DNA of 64,000 nt from Roseibium aestuarii (GCF_008477545.1 NZ_VORA01000003.1:186001-250000); one strand, 5' to 3'. Shown: positions 9,719-19,952, counted from the first letter of the stretch. Numbers and translations: made by a program. Notes: generated by a model not told the origin, from the sequence alone.

Positions 9719-10624
9719 TTACCCGATCTGGACACCCAGCTTGCGGCAGAGTTCATCCAGCTGGTCGAGCGAGGTGTACTTGATCTTCAGGTCCCCGCTT
9801 TCCTTGCCCGGCTTGTGACCGACCACCACCTTCAGGCCAAGCGTATCGGTGAGGCGCTTCTCGAGGGCGCGCGTGTCGGCATCCTTGTCGAGCTTCGGCT
9901 TGCCTTCGGCCTTCTTCGACTGGGCCCAGTTCGGGTCCTGCGCCAGCTTCTCCGCCTCGCGGACGCTCAGGCCCTTCTCGACAATGATTTCCGCCAGAGC
10001 GGCCGGATCTTCCGCCGTGATCAGCGCACGCGCATGGCCGGCGGTCAGCAGACCTTCCGCCAGATAATCCTTCACCGAATTCGGAAGCTTCATCAGGCGC
10101 AGGGTGTTGGCCACATGGCTGCGGCTCTTGCCGATCACCTTGGCCAGCTCGCCCTGGCTGTAGTTGAACTCCTCGATCAGCTGATCATAGCCCATGGCCT
10201 CTTCGATCGGGTTGAGATCCGCGCGCTGCACGTTCTCGATGATCGCGAGCTCAAGCGCTTCCTGATCGGTCACATCGCGGATGACGATCGGAGCTTCGTG
10301 CAGCCCGGCCTTCTGGGCCGCCCGCCACCGGCGCTCGCCGGCGATGATCTCGAAGCGGTCCGCCTGCCCTGCTGCCGGACGAACCAGGATCGGCTGGATG
10401 ATCCCCTTGGCGCGCAGCGACTCGCTGAGATCTTCCAGATCCTTGTCCGCAAAGGTCTTGCGCGGGTTGCGCGGGTTCGGCACCAGATGCTCGATCGGAA
10501 CCTTGCGCACGTCCCGCGAGATCCGCTCGGCCGCCTTGGTCGGCTCCTGCATCATCGCGGAATCCCCGATCAGCGCGGCGAGACCGCGCCCGAGCCGTTT
10601 GTTCTTGTTGCTGTCATCCGCCAT
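9719..10624 (-). CDS. parB: Chromosome-partitioning protein ParB
   Basis: ParB binds parS sites and spreads as a CTP-dependent clamp, forming the nucleoprotein complex that ParA moves. The 301-residue protein has the N-terminal box HLVPNPRNPRKTF, the CTP-binding box GERRWRAAQKAGL, and the ENVQRADLNPIEEA region leading into the helix-turn-helix YSQGELAKVIGKSRSHVANT. A C-terminal dimerisation domain follows. Its cognate sites are visible nearby (12168-18607). A Rho-independent terminator lies between parA and parB, so parB probably has an additional promoter in the 118-bp gap. Confidence 0.96.
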   Translation of the reverse strand: MADDSNKNKRLGRGLAALIGDSAMMQEPTKAAERISRDVRKVPIEHLVPNPRNPRKTFADKDLEDLSESLRAKGIIQPILVRPAAGQADRFEIIAGERRWRAAQKAGLHEAPIVIRDVTDQEALELAIIENVQRADLNPIEEAMGYDQLIEEFNYSQGELAKVIGKSRSHVANTLRLMKLPNSVKDYLAEGLLTAGHARALITAEDPAALAEIIVEKGLSVREAEKLAQDPNWAQSKKAEGKPKLDKDADTRALEKRLTDTLGLKVVVGHKPGKESGDLKIKYTSLDQLDELCRKLGVQIG

Positions 10625-10652
10625 GACGAAACCCGTTGTCTTCCTGCTTCAG

Positions 10653-10682
10653 AAAAAACCGAAGGGCCGGACAGCCCTTCGG
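10653..10682 (-). terminator. Rho-independent terminator between parA and parB
   Basis: Read on the minus strand, a 9-bp stem (CCGAAGGGC / GCCCTTCGG) with a six-base loop is followed directly by TTTTTTCT. It is 61 bp past the parA stop and about 30 bp before the parB start. This is a canonical intrinsic terminator inside what is normally a two-gene operon. Confidence 0.8.
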
Positions 10683-10742
10683 AGAATATGTCGGAGAGAC
10701 CCGCGAGGGGGTCATCCCGGATCCGAATCGATCAGCCTCGGA

Positions 10743-11567
10743 TCAGGCCGCCACGCGCCGCAGATTGCGCTCGCGCTGAATGATCTCGGAGGCCAGCCGC
10801 AGATAGGCCTGGCTGCCGGCACACTTCAGATCATAGAGCAGCGCCGGCTTGCCATAGGACGGCGCTTCGGAGATGCGCACATTGCGCGGGATCACCGTCT
10901 CGTAGACCGCATCGCCCATGGTTTCGCGAACGTCTGCAACTACTTGCGCCGAGAGATTGTTCCGGCTGTCATACATGGTCAGCACGATGCCGTGGATCGT
11001 CAGTTCCCGGTTCAGGGCATTGCGCACCTGCTCCACCGTGCTGAGCAGCTGGCTGAGACCTTCCAGCGCGAAGAACTCGCATTGCAGCGGCACGAGGATC
11101 GAATGGGCCGCAGACAGTGCATTGATCGTCAGCAGGTTGAGCGAGGGCGGACAGTCGACCAGCACATAGGTGAAGCCGAGCTCCTGATAGAGACTGGAGT
11201 GAGTCAGCCCCTCGATCGCCTGGCGCAGACGGAAGGCCCGGTCCGCGCTCGAGGCAATTTCCAGCTCCAGCCCGAGCAGGTCCATGGTGGACGGCGCCAC
11301 CCAGAGCCGCGGCACGGAGGTTTCCTTGATCGCCTCGTCTAGGCTGCAGTCACCGGCCAGCACCTCGTAGGTGGACAGCCCGCGATCGCGGCGCTCGATG
11401 CCCAAGCCAGTGGAGGCGTTCCCCTGCGGGTCGAGGTCGATGACGAGCACCTTCTCCCCGATGGCGGCCAGGGCAGTTCCGAGATTGATCGCGGTGGTCG
11501 TCTTGCCCACCCCACCCTTCTGGTTCGCGAGAGCCAGCACACGGGGATTGTCTGGAAGCATGCTCAT
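10743..11567 (-). CDS. parA: Chromosome-partitioning ATPase ParA
   Basis: ParA is a deviant Walker ATPase that binds DNA nonspecifically and drives movement of ParB-parS complexes. The deviant Walker A motif is ANQKGGVGKTTTAINLG near the N-terminus, the Walker A-prime motif is VIDLDPQGNASTGLG, and the Walker B region is YVLVDCPPSLNLLTINAL. I chose the ATG at 11567 (MSMLPDNPRVLALANQK; 274 residues), which has GGAAGG about 10 bp upstream; a GTG at 11576 is too close to that site. The gene follows rsmG closely and precedes parB, but an intrinsic terminator separates it from parB. Confidence 0.96.
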   Translation of the reverse strand: MSMLPDNPRVLALANQKGGVGKTTTAINLGTALAAIGEKVLVIDLDPQGNASTGLGIERRDRGLSTYEVLAGDCSLDEAIKETSVPRLWVAPSTMDLLGLELEIASSADRAFRLRQAIEGLTHSSLYQELGFTYVLVDCPPSLNLLTINALSAAHSILVPLQCEFFALEGLSQLLSTVEQVRNALNRELTIHGIVLTMYDSRNNLSAQVVADVRETMGDAVYETVIPRNVRISEAPSYGKPALLYDLKCAGSQAYLRLASEIIQRERNLRRVAA

Positions 11568-11582
11568 AAAAACCACACCTTC

Positions 11583-12242
11583 CTAAATCTGCCGGGAAGA
11601 AATATTTGTCAGAAGAAGAAGCCGGCTCGTTGCATCGATAAGGCTCTTTCTTTCTACCAGATCGAAGACCCAACGTTGAGACGCTTCGTTAACTTCTCGT
11701 TGAAAATCTTGGCCTTTGTGGAAAACGCAAGCAGCGCCCTCACCCCAGAACGGCGCGCTCAGCTCCAGAAGCAGGTCCAGATTGGCCAGCGCGCGGGCTG
11801 AGACCGCATCGACCGGGCCGTGGGACCATGATTTCGCAACCGACTCGATCCGCCCCGAGTGCACCGTGCCCTTCGCGCCCGTCTCTCGCAGGACCGTGCG
11901 CAGGAAGGCGACCTTGCGCTGATTGCTTTCGATGAAATGCACGTGAGCGTCCGGATCCTCCGCCTGAAGGATCGCCGTCACCAGGCCCGGGAACCCGGCG
12001 CCACTGCCAATGTCAACCCACACACGTGCTTCCGGCAAGGTCCACTTGGTGGCGAGGCTGTCAATGACATGACGCTCCCAGATGTCCGGGATCGTCGAGG
12101 GTGCGATCAGGTTCTGGGCCGGCTGCCACTTGAGGACGAGGTCCACATAGATGCGCAGGCGCTCCTCTGTTTCACGTGAAACGTCCCCATAGTTATGCAC
12201 ATCCCGGGAAGAACCTGTGACTTGCTGTTGAAAACCCATCAT
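11583..12242 (-). CDS. rsmG: 16S rRNA (guanine527-N7)-methyltransferase RsmG (GidB)
   Basis: The 219-residue SAM-dependent methyltransferase modifies G527 of 16S rRNA. The SAM-binding motif is [15 protein letters not shown], preceded by the family signature [19 protein letters not shown]. The start overlaps the mnmG stop by 4 bp, so the two are probably translationally coupled, as in many bacteria. A near-consensus parS site lies inside its 5' coding region, where it encodes the Val-Ser-Arg-Glu of DVSRETEE. Confidence 0.96.
   Translation of the reverse strand: MMGFQQQVTGSSRDVHNYGDVSRETEERLRIYVDLVLKWQPAQNLIAPSTIPDIWERHVIDSLATKWTLPEARVWVDIGSGAGFPGLVTAILQAEDPDAHVHFIESNQRKVAFLRTVLRETGAKGTVHSGRIESVAKSWSHGPVDAVSARALANLDLLLELSAPFWGEGAACVFHKGQDFQREVNEASQRWVFDLVERKSLIDATSRLLLLTNISSRQI
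12168..12183. other. parS: parS site 1 (inside rsmG)
   Basis: The 16 bp TGTTTCACGTGAAACG match the bacterial parS consensus TGTTTCACGTGAAACA at 15 of 16 positions. It lies within the rsmG coding sequence, 0.6 kb upstream of parA. This is the best-centred copy in the window. Confidence 0.9.
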
Positions 12243-14116
12243 GCCGCCCCCCGCTGGCCCTGTCGCTTGAGTTGGGAAAGAACCAGCATCAGCGCCGCCG
12301 GCGTTACACCTTCCACCCGCGAGGCCTGACCCAGAGTGGCGGGCCGAACGGTTTCCAGCTTCTGCTTCACTTCATTGGAGAGACCTGCCAGCGCCTGGAA
12401 GTCGAAGTCGGCGGGAATACTCAGAGCTTCATCCCGGCGCAGGGCCTCGATGTCCTGAGCCTGACGCTCGAGATAGACGGCATAAAGTGCGTCGATGGCC
12501 ACCTGCTCCGCAATCGCCGGATCGACAGAACCGAGCTCCTCCGGCCACACCTGAACCAGCCGCTCGAAGGTCATGTCCGGATAAGACAGAAGTTCGAAGG
12601 CCGACCGGCGGATGCCGTCCTGGTTCATCGGCAGCCCCTTCTTCAGGGCTTCGGCCGGGGTCAGCGACAGGCTCTTCAGCAGCGCCGTGATCTCGGCCAG
12701 TTTCGCGACCTTCGTTTCGAAAGCGACTCGACGGGTCTCGCTCACACAGCCGAGCGCGACACCAAGCGGCGTCAGGCGCTGATCCGCATTGTCTGCGCGC
12801 AGGGACAGTCGATATTCGGCCCGCGAGGTGAACATGCGATAGGGCTCGGTGATGCCGCGCGTGATCAGATCATCGATCATCACACCGATATAGCCCCGGC
12901 TGCGATCCACCACGAAGGGCTCCCGCCCCTGCACCTTCAACGCGGCATTGAGGCCGGCCACAAGGCCCTGAGCCCCGGCTTCCTCGTAGCCGGTGGTGCC
13001 ATTGATCTGCCCGGCCAGGAAAAGGCCCGACATCTTCCGCGCCTCAAGCGTGCTGGTCAGCTCACGCGGGTCCACATGGTCATACTCGATGGCATAGGCC
13101 GGCTGCAGAACGGTCACGTTCTCCAGACCCGGAATGGTGCGCAGAAATTCGATCTGCACATCCTCCGGCAAGGACGTCGAGATGCCGTTCGGATAGACCG
13201 TGTGATCGTCCAGACCCTCCGGCTCCAGGAAAATCTGGTGGCCGTCACGATCGCCGAAGCGCACGATCTTGTCCTCGATTGACGGGCAATAGCGCGGGCC
13301 ACGTCCCTTGATCTCGCCGGAATACATCGCCGACCGATGAATGTTCTCGCGGATGATCCGGTGGGTCTCCGGGGTCGTGCGGGTGATGTGACAGGAGATC
13401 TGCGGCACATCCACCTTCTCCGTCAGGGTCGAGAACGGGATCGGCACGTCGTCACCGGGCTGCTCCTCCAGCTGATCCCAGGCAATCGTCCGACCGTCGA
13501 GACGAGCCGGGGTGCCGGTCTTCAGCCGTCCCAGTTCGAAGCCGATCTGTTCCAGAGATTGGGACAGCCCCATGGCTGGCGCCTCTCCGGCCCGACCGGC
13601 CGGGATCTTGCGGTCGCCGATATGGATCAGGCCCCGCAGGAACGTACCCGAGGTCAGCACCACGGCCCCCGTCGTCACGGACCGGCCGTCCTTCAGCCCG
13701 ACACCGGTGATGCGTCCCTCGGCAAAGGCAAAGCTGTCCGCCTCCCCTTCCACCACGGTGAGGTTGGGCTGGGCGGCGATTTCCGCCTGCATGGCTTCCC
13801 GGTAGAGCTTGCGATCCGCCTGAGCCCGAGGGCCGCGCACCGCAGGCCCCTTTCGCAGGTTGAGCATGCGGAACTGGATGCCGGCGCGGTCGGTCACCCG
13901 CCCCATCAGCCCGTCGAGCGCATCGATCTCGCGCACCAGATGCCCCTTGCCCAGGCCCCCGATGGCTGGGTTGCAGGACATGACGCCGATGGTGTCAAAC
14001 CGGTGGGTGACCAGAGCCGTGCGCGCTCCCAGCCGAGCGGAAGCCGCAGCAGCCTCGCAGCCGGCGTGACCGCCGCCGATCACAACCACATCGAAATCCA
14101 GGTTCGTATCCGTCAT
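12239..14116 (-). CDS. mnmG: tRNA uridine-5-carboxymethylaminomethyl modification enzyme MnmG (GidA)
   Basis: MnmG with MnmE installs the 5-carboxymethylaminomethyl group on wobble U34 of several tRNAs, using FAD and NADH. The FAD-binding motif [19 protein letters not shown] is at the N-terminus, followed by the GidA signature [15 protein letters not shown] and the second signature [17 protein letters not shown]. At 625 residues it has the full length. It lies between mnmE (325 bp upstream) and rsmG (4-bp overlap), the classic origin-proximal cluster. Confidence 0.97.
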   Translation of the reverse strand: MTDTNLDFDVVVIGGGHAGCEAAAASARLGARTALVTHRFDTIGVMSCNPAIGGLGKGHLVREIDALDGLMGRVTDRAGIQFRMLNLRKGPAVRGPRAQADRKLYREAMQAEIAAQPNLTVVEGEADSFAFAEGRITGVGLKDGRSVTTGAVVLTSGTFLRGLIHIGDRKIPAGRAGEAPAMGLSQSLEQIGFELGRLKTGTPARLDGRTIAWDQLEEQPGDDVPIPFSTLTEKVDVPQISCHITRTTPETHRIIRENIHRSAMYSGEIKGRGPRYCPSIEDKIVRFGDRDGHQIFLEPEGLDDHTVYPNGISTSLPEDVQIEFLRTIPGLENVTVLQPAYAIEYDHVDPRELTSTLEARKMSGLFLAGQINGTTGYEEAGAQGLVAGLNAALKVQGREPFVVDRSRGYIGVMIDDLITRGITEPYRMFTSRAEYRLSLRADNADQRLTPLGVALGCVSETRRVAFETKVAKLAEITALLKSLSLTPAEALKKGLPMNQDGIRRSAFELLSYPDMTFERLVQVWPEELGSVDPAIAEQVAIDALYAVYLERQAQDIEALRRDEALSIPADFDFQALAGLSNEVKQKLETVRPATLGQASRVEGVTPAALMLVLSQLKRQGQRGAA

Positions 14117-14377
14117 GTCTACTCAGATCCGAATGACCACAGAATGCACGGCACCTCCCGTCAGAACGGGAGCTTGGCTGCAACTCCATGGCGCTTGATT
14201 AAATCCGGGGGAGCCGCGTCCGGCTCGACCCCCTTGGTCTCTTCGACCGGTGAGCGGAGCGTCGGCAAAAGTCCGACACAGGTTCCGCAGACCCACCGGT
14301 GTTGGCCCTTTATAAATTCAGCGCCCCACCGGGTCAAAGACATTTGGTGCTTTCAGATGGGTCGAGGCGGCCGAACC

Positions 14378-14393
14378 GGATTCACGTGAAACA
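14378..14393. other. parS: parS site 2
   Basis: GGATTCACGTGAAACA matches the parS consensus at 14 of 16 positions, with the central TTCACGTGAA intact. It is intergenic, 45 bp from site 3. Confidence 0.82.
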
Positions 14394-14422
14394 CCTTTCA
14401 TTAACCCCTGACGAAGGGGAAA

Positions 14423-14438
14423 TGATTCACGTGAAACA
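14423..14438. other. parS: parS site 3
   Basis: TGATTCACGTGAAACA matches the consensus at 15 of 16 positions. It ends 3 bp from the mnmE stop codon and pairs with site 2 at a 45-bp centre-to-centre distance. Confidence 0.88.
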
Positions 14439-14441
14439 CCC

Positions 14442-15788
14442 TCACTTACCGATGCAGAAATCCCGGAAGATCACATCGAGCAAGTCCTCGACGTCGATCC
14501 GCCCGGTGATGCGCCCGAGGCAGTCTGCCGCCTGGCGCAATTCTTCGGCCCGCAACTCGCCCGGCAGATGACTAAGGTCGACCGCACGACCAAGCACCTC
14601 GGCGCAGGACATCAGCGCATGCCGGTGCCGCTGCCGGGTCGCAAGAGGTGCCTCCCCCACAGAAATTGTTTCAGAAGCGAATCCAGTAAGGGCTTTCAGA
14701 AGCGCATCGGTTCCGTTCGGAACGGTGCAGCTTGCAGCAATCGCCTTGATCGTTCCGGAGGAGTCTTGTTTCGGAGGAGTCTCAAGATCGCTCTTGGTCC
14801 ACACGGTCCAGACCGGCACCTCGGTCCAGTCGAAGCCTTCATCACCCGCGCCGAAGGCCGGCGCCGGACCCTGGGGCTCCCGCGCCCAGAGGATAAGGTC
14901 TGCGGCCTTCCCCCGCTCGCGGGCGCGGCGGATGCCTTCCTGCTCCACCCGCCCGGCTTCTTCGCGCAAGCCCGCGGTGTCGACCAGGGTGACCGGATAG
15001 CCCCCGAGATCCAGGTGAACCTCCAACACGTCCCGGGTGGTCCCCGCCTCCTCGGTGACAATCGCCACGTCCCGGCCAGCCAGAGCGTTCAGAAGGCTCG
15101 ACTTGCCCGCATTGGGCGGCCCCATCAGCACCACCTGAAGGCCGGAGCGAAGACGCTCGCCACTCCGCGACCGGACCAGATGGTCCTCGATTTCCCGCTT
15201 CAGCGCCGCGGCCTCACCCCAGACCTGATCGGACACGCTGCCGGGAATATCGTCCTCATCGGCGAAATCGAACTCGGCCTCGATCATTGCCCGCATGTGA
15301 ATGAGCCGCTTGCGCCAGTCGTCATAGAGACGGCCGAGCGCTCCTCCCATCTGCCGCACCGCCTGCTTCCGCTGAGCCTCGGTCTCCGCCGCGATCAGGT
15401 CAGCAAGCCCCTCCACTTCGGTCAGGTCCATCCGTCCGCGATCAAAGGCCCGCCGCGTGAACTCCCCGGCCTCCGCCGGACGCAGGCCCTCAAGCCCGGA
15501 CAGCACATCCAGCAGCCGCGCCACAACCGCCCGCCCGCCGTGGCACTGCAGCTCGGCCACGTCTTCCCCGGTAAAACTGTTCGGGCCTTCAAAGAACAGG
15601 ACCAGCGCCTCGTCGATCACATCTCCGGTCACAGGGTCCTTCAGGCGGCGCACCGACGCCTTGCGGGCGACGGGTACGTTACCCGCCAGACGCTCTAGAG
15701 CGGACCGGACATGCGGCCCCGATAGACGGATAACCGCGACCCCGGACGGAACCGCGCCACTCGAAAGGGCAAAAATCGTGTCGGCCAT
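14442..15788 (-). CDS. mnmE: tRNA modification GTPase MnmE (TrmE)
   Basis: MnmE is the dimeric, K+-stimulated GTPase partner of MnmG in wobble-uridine modification. The N-terminal folate-binding domain starts MADTIFALSSG. The inserted G domain shows the P-loop GPPNAGKSSLLNAL, the switch TTRDVLE, DTAGLREE and the TKSD base-recognition motif. The protein ends in CIGK, the conserved C-terminal motif with the essential cysteine. Its 448 residues are normal. The promoter would lie in the 141-bp divergent gap to the DUF255 gene. Confidence 0.97.
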   Translation of the reverse strand: MADTIFALSSGAVPSGVAVIRLSGPHVRSALERLAGNVPVARKASVRRLKDPVTGDVIDEALVLFFEGPNSFTGEDVAELQCHGGRAVVARLLDVLSGLEGLRPAEAGEFTRRAFDRGRMDLTEVEGLADLIAAETEAQRKQAVRQMGGALGRLYDDWRKRLIHMRAMIEAEFDFADEDDIPGSVSDQVWGEAAALKREIEDHLVRSRSGERLRSGLQVVLMGPPNAGKSSLLNALAGRDVAIVTEEAGTTRDVLEVHLDLGGYPVTLVDTAGLREEAGRVEQEGIRRARERGKAADLILWAREPQGPAPAFGAGDEGFDWTEVPVWTVWTKSDLETPPKQDSSGTIKAIAASCTVPNGTDALLKALTGFASETISVGEAPLATRQRHRHALMSCAEVLGRAVDLSHLPGELRAEELRQAADCLGRITGRIDVEDLLDVIFRDFCIGK

Positions 15789-15929
15789 AGAACGGATATC
15801 CGCTTCAAGTGTTGATCGTGCAGGACCGGATCTGCCTTGGCGCCGATCCTCCCGCGCGGGTATACCAGAGACAGCGCCTCATTCCACCGTTCTTCCCCAC
15901 CCTGCCGCGAGCCGCAAGAGACATTGCCC

Positions 15930-17933
15930 ATGACCGAGAACCGCCTCTCCCGGACCACCAGTCCCTATCTGCTCCAGCACAAGGACAACCCGGTCGACTG
16001 GTACCCCTGGGGTGAGGAAGCGCTGGCCGAGGCTCGCCGGCTGGACAGGCCTATCCTGCTGTCTGTCGGCTACGCCGCCTGCCACTGGTGCCATGTCATG
16101 GCCCATGAGAGCTTCGAGGATGAAGCCACGGCGGAGGTGATGAACCGGCTCTACATCAACATCAAGGTGGACCGGGAAGAGCGGCCGGACATCGACCAGA
16201 TCTACATGCGCGCCCTGCATGCCCTCGGCGAACAGGGGGGCTGGCCCCTCACCATGTTCCTGACGCCCGATGGCGAACCCTTCTGGGGCGGTACCTACTT
16301 TCCGAAGACCCCGCAATGGGGACGCCCATCCTTCGTCCAGGTGCTTGAGGCCGTGGCCCGAACCTATGAAACGGATCGGGCCCGAATCGACGGAAACCGT
16401 CAGGGTCTGATGGAGGCAATCACCCCTCGCCTCACGGGAAGGGACGACCTTGATCCGGGGCTCATCGGAGCAGCGGGCGAACGGCTTCTCTCCCTGTTCG
16501 ATCCGGAACACGGGGGCATCAAGGGCGCGCCGAAATTCCCTCAGGCCAGCGTCATGGATCTGGTATGGCGCACCGGGCTGCGGCTCGACAATGGCAAGGC
16601 ACGGGAGGCCTGTCTCCAGACCCTGCGTCATATTTCCAACGGCGGGATCTATGACCACCTGGGCGGCGGCATGGCCCGCTATTCGGTCGACCATCTCTGG
16701 CTCGCGCCGCATTTCGAGAAGATGCTCTATGACAACGGCCAGTATCTGACCCAGCTCGCTCTGGCCTATGAAACCACGGGAGACGATCTGTTTCGCCGAC
16801 GAATCGAGGAAACCGCAGACTGGCTGCTGCGGGAAATGAAGGTCGACGGCGGCGCCTTCGCATCGTCCCTCGATGCGGACAGCGAGGGAGAAGAGGGGCG
16901 TTTCTACGTCTGGACCGCCGAGGAGATCTCGCAGGTGCTGGGCAAGCGGGACGGCTTTGTCCTCTCGGAAGCCTATGACGTTCACCCCTCCGGCAACTGG
17001 GAAGGCGTCACCATCCTCAACCGGCTCCACACGCCGCAACTCTCGAAGGAAGAAGAGGAGTGCCTCGTCCCCTTGCGGCAAAGGCTGCTGGACCACCGCA
17101 ACAACCGGACCCGGCCGGAGCGGGACGACAAGGTGCTCGCCGACTGGAACGCCCTCGCCATCATCGGTCTGACGAAAGCCGGCCGCGCTGTTTCACGTGA
17201 ATCATATTGCGAGGCCGCTCTCACCGCTTACGGCTTCATCCGGCAGACCATGATGCGGGATGGACGTCTCGGTCATTCCTGGCGTCAGGGCAGTCTGCTC
17301 TTCCCGGGCTTTGCATCGGACCATGCGGCGATGATGCTCGCAGCCATCTGCCTTGCCGATGCCCACCCCTCGCGTGCCACGGAGTTTCTCGGCGACGCCC
17401 GCGACTATGGTGCGGCCCTCACCCGCTGGTACGAGGCCGATCACGGGGGCTTCCACATGACCGCAAGCGACGCGGAAGGACTGATCCTGCGCCCCTTCAC
17501 CATCGCGGACGAGGCAACCCCGAACGCCAATGCCCAGGCGGCGGAGGCCTTCTCCCGGATCTATCTCCTGACCGGAGATACGACCGCTCGCGACACGGCC
17601 GACCGGATCTTTTCCACCCTCGCGCCCGAGGTGCCGAAGAATGTCTTCGCCACCGCATCCCTGCTCGCCGCCTTCGATACCCGGTTGAACGGCCGGGTCC
17701 TCGTTCTGATCTGCGAGGACGGATCGGACCCGAATCCATTCCTTCAGGCAGCCGCCCGTTGCGCCGACCCGGCCCTGATGGTTCTGACTGTTCGGGGAAC
17801 CGAGACCCTGGCGCCGGATCACCCTGCCCATGGTAAACCCGCATTGGGTGATGTCACGGCCTATCTCTGCCGCGAGGGCCAGTGCTCGGCTCCCCTAGCC
17901 TCGGCAACCGACCTGGCCGCCCTGCTCGGTTGA
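15930..17933 (+). CDS. DUF255 thioredoxin-fold protein (YyaL / SPATA20 family)
   Basis: The 667-residue protein starts [20 protein letters not shown], the hallmark of this family. An N-terminal thioredoxin-like domain carries the redox-type motif CHWCHVM (Cys51, Cys54), followed by [13 protein letters not shown] and [16 protein letters not shown]. The rest has the alpha-barrel features of a glycosidase/epimerase-like fold ([26 protein letters not shown]). Molecular function is unknown for the family. I chose the ATG at 15930 because the family N-terminus begins there; an upstream start at 15837 is unlikely. A parS site lies within the coding sequence at about codon 420. Confidence 0.9.
   Translation: MTENRLSRTTSPYLLQHKDNPVDWYPWGEEALAEARRLDRPILLSVGYAACHWCHVMAHESFEDEATAEVMNRLYINIKVDREERPDIDQIYMRALHALGEQGGWPLTMFLTPDGEPFWGGTYFPKTPQWGRPSFVQVLEAVARTYETDRARIDGNRQGLMEAITPRLTGRDDLDPGLIGAAGERLLSLFDPEHGGIKGAPKFPQASVMDLVWRTGLRLDNGKAREACLQTLRHISNGGIYDHLGGGMARYSVDHLWLAPHFEKMLYDNGQYLTQLALAYETTGDDLFRRRIEETADWLLREMKVDGGAFASSLDADSEGEEGRFYVWTAEEISQVLGKRDGFVLSEAYDVHPSGNWEGVTILNRLHTPQLSKEEEECLVPLRQRLLDHRNNRTRPERDDKVLADWNALAIIGLTKAGRAVSRESYCEAALTAYGFIRQTMMRDGRLGHSWRQGSLLFPGFASDHAAMMLAAICLADAHPSRATEFLGDARDYGAALTRWYEADHGGFHMTASDAEGLILRPFTIADEATPNANAQAAEAFSRIYLLTGDTTARDTADRIFSTLAPEVPKNVFATASLLAAFDTRLNGRVLVLICEDGSDPNPFLQAAARCADPALMVLTVRGTETLAPDHPAHGKPALGDVTAYLCREGQCSAPLASATDLAALLG
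17189..17204. other. parS: parS site 4 (inside the DUF255 gene)
   Basis: TGTTTCACGTGAATCA matches the consensus at 15 of 16 positions. Like site 1 it is coding and reads Val-Ser-Arg-Glu (in [11 protein letters not shown]). Confidence 0.87.
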
Positions 17934-17966
17934 CGGGATCGCAGCTCTGCCCGGTGCACGCCCCGA

Positions 17967-18530
17967 TCAATCGGAGCGCGAGGCCTGCCAAGCCGCGCGC
18001 GTGAGCCGGTAGAGCACGTGCGGGGCAAGGGGATGATCCTCGGGCACCATCGGATGCGCGAAGTCATCCTCTGCGCGCCGGACCATGCCCAGACGCTGCA
18101 TCACCCTTTGCGACGGGACATTGGAGGCCGCTGTAAAGGAAACGATTTCCTCCAGACCCAATGTTTCGAAACCGAATCCAAGCCAGGCGCGAGCAGCCTC
18201 GCTCGCATAGCCCTGCCCCCATGCAGAACGCATGAGGCTCCAACCAACTTCCACGCAAGGATCAAAGGGCAGAGGCTTGTCATAGGCAGGGCGCGACAGT
18301 CCGGTGAAACCGATGAAAGCTCCTGTCGCCTTCAACTCCACGGGACAGAAGCAGATACCGTCGGCCTCCGTCTTCGCGATCGCCCGGTCCATCATCACCC
18401 GCGCCTCATCCCGGCTCCGGGTCTTGAAGAAGTAGCGCATCACTTCGGGATCCACGCTCATGGCAGCCAGGGGGTCGAGATCCGCATCCTTCCAGGGACG
18501 CAGGATCAGGCGTTCGGTCTCGAGGATCAT
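17967..18530 (-). CDS. GNAT-family N-acetyltransferase (RimJ/RimL-like)
   Basis: The 187-residue protein starts MILETERLILRPWKDADLD, which is typical of the RimJ/RimL branch of the GNAT superfamily. The acetyl-CoA-binding segment appears as AWGQGYASEAARAWLGFGFE, and the downstream SFTAASNVPSQRVMQRLGM fits the family. The substrate cannot be read from the sequence; protein N-termini or small amines are possible. It is convergent with the DUF255 gene and lies downstream of the rho terminator. Confidence 0.88.
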   Translation of the reverse strand: MILETERLILRPWKDADLDPLAAMSVDPEVMRYFFKTRSRDEARVMMDRAIAKTEADGICFCPVELKATGAFIGFTGLSRPAYDKPLPFDPCVEVGWSLMRSAWGQGYASEAARAWLGFGFETLGLEEIVSFTAASNVPSQRVMQRLGMVRRAEDDFAHPMVPEDHPLAPHVLYRLTRAAWQASRSD

Positions 18531-18591
18531 GAACAGGTTCCGAGAAAATCGATCCGGATCCGACTCGATGGATCAAGGGCCAGGGGCCGGC

Positions 18592-18607
18592 GGATTCACG
18601 TGAAACA
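18592..18607. other. parS: parS site 5
   Basis: GGATTCACGTGAAACA is identical to site 2 and matches the consensus at 14 of 16 positions. It lies between the acetyltransferase start and the rho terminator, about 3.1 kb from the origin interval. Confidence 0.82.
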
Positions 18608-18612
18608 GGTCT

Positions 18613-18660
18613 TAAAAAAAACTGAAGGCGCGGCACTTTCAACAAGTACCGCGCCCTCAG
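18613..18660 (-). terminator. Rho-independent terminator downstream of rho
   Basis: On the minus strand, CTGAGGGCGCGG pairs with CCGCGCCTTCAG around a long loop, and a run of eight T follows. It starts 26 bp past the rho stop codon. The gene for Rho itself is thus ended by an intrinsic signal. Confidence 0.82.
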
Positions 18661-18686
18661 AAAATTCGCGTCGATCCGATGATCGA

Positions 18687-19952
18687 TCAGGTGTTCATGC
18701 TGTCGAAGAATTCGTCGTTCGACTTGGTCTGCTTCAGCTTGTCGAGCAGGAACTCGACGGCATCCACCGTTCCCATAGGATTGAGAATACGACGCAGCAC
18801 GAAGGTCTTCTTGAGCCGCTCCGGCGGCACCAGAAGCTCTTCCTTGCGGGTGCCCGACCGCTGAATGTCGATGGCCGGGTAGACGCGCTTGTCGGAGATC
18901 TTCCGGTCTAGGATGATTTCGGAGTTACCCGTGCCCTTGAACTCTTCGAAGATGACTTCGTCCATGCGGCTGCCCGTATCGATCAGAGCAGTTGCGATGA
19001 TCGTGAGGGACCCGCCCTCTTCGATGTTACGCGCCGCACCGAAGAATCGCTTCGGACGCTGCAGGGCGTTGGCGTCCACACCACCGGTCAGAACCTTGCC
19101 CGAAGACGGAACGACGGTGTTGTAGGCGCGGCCCAGACGGGTGATCGAGTCCAGAAGGATGACGACGTCGCGGCCATGTTCGACCAGACGCTTCGCCTTT
19201 TCGATGACCATTTCGGCGACCTGAACGTGACGGGAGGCCGGTTCGTCGAAGGTGGAGGACACCACTTCGCCGTTCACCGTGCGCTGCATGTCCGTCACTT
19301 CTTCCGGACGCTCGTCGATCAGCAGAACGATCAGATAGCATTCCGGATGGTTGGTCGTGATCGACTTGGCGATGTTCTGAAGGAACACGGTCTTGCCGGT
19401 CCGCGGCGGAGCGGTGATCAGCGCACGCTGGCCCTTGCCGAGCGGAGCAACCAGATCGATCAGGCGGGACGACAGATCCTTGGTGGTCGGATCCTCGATT
19501 TCCATCTTGAAGCGCTCGTTCGGATAGAGCGGCGTTAGGTTGTCGAAGTGAACCTTGTGGCGCGCCTTTTCCGGCTCTTCGAAGTTGATCGTGTTCACCT
19601 TCAGAAGCGCGAAGTAGCGTTCGCCTTCCTTCGGGCTGCGGATCTGACCTTCGACCGTATCGCCGGTGCGCAGGGAGAAGCGACGGATCTGCGACGGGGA
19701 GACATAGATGTCATCCGGACCCGGCAGATAGTTCGCATCGGGAGAACGCAGGAAACCGAAGCCATCCTGGAGAACTTCAACGACCCCCTCGCCAATGATA
19801 TCGACATCCTGGGCCGCGAGGCTCTTCAGAATGGCGAACATCAGCTCCTGCTTGCGCATGGTGCTTGCGTTTTCGACTTCAAGCTCTTCAGCGAATTGAA
19901 GGAGTTCGGTCGGGGTCTTTTCTTTGAGATCTTTGAGTTTCATTTCCCGCAT
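18687..19952 (-). CDS. rho: Transcription termination factor Rho
   Basis: Rho is the hexameric RNA-dependent ATPase/helicase that ends transcripts. The N-terminal domain starts [20 protein letters not shown]. The RNA-binding cold-shock-like domain includes [20 protein letters not shown]. The ATPase P-loop is [15 protein letters not shown], followed by [23 protein letters not shown] and the R/Q-loop region [18 protein letters not shown]. The length, 421 residues, is standard. The start may be at 19952 (MREMKLKD) or 9 bp downstream. The gene has a 278-bp leader to hemJ, which contains a strong hairpin. Confidence 0.98.
   Translation of the reverse strand: MREMKLKDLKEKTPTELLQFAEELEVENASTMRKQELMFAILKSLAAQDVDIIGEGVVEVLQDGFGFLRSPDANYLPGPDDIYVSPSQIRRFSLRTGDTVEGQIRSPKEGERYFALLKVNTINFEEPEKARHKVHFDNLTPLYPNERFKMEIEDPTTKDLSSRLIDLVAPLGKGQRALITAPPRTGKTVFLQNIAKSITTNHPECYLIVLLIDERPEEVTDMQRTVNGEVVSSTFDEPASRHVQVAEMVIEKAKRLVEHGRDVVILLDSITRLGRAYNTVVPSSGKVLTGGVDANALQRPKRFFGAARNIEEGGSLTIIATALIDTGSRMDEVIFEEFKGTGNSEIILDRKISDKRVYPAIDIQRSGTRKEELLVPPERLKKTFVLRRILNPMGTVDAVEFLLDKLKQTKSNDEFFDSMNT

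Larger units (their letters stand above)
14117..14441. other. Gap between mnmE and mnmG holding two parS sites
   Basis: The 325-bp gap contains parS sites 2 and 3 within 61 bp near the mnmE end. No convincing gene is present: a 60-codon minus-strand reading frame at 14161-14343 has no supporting feature. The mnmG promoter may lie here, because the gap is long for an operon. Confidence 0.6.

Noticed and set aside
14161..14343. 60-codon minus-strand ORF between mnmE and mnmG
   Set aside because: No ribosome-binding site, no domain, and Pro/Lys/Arg composition unlike the neighbours.
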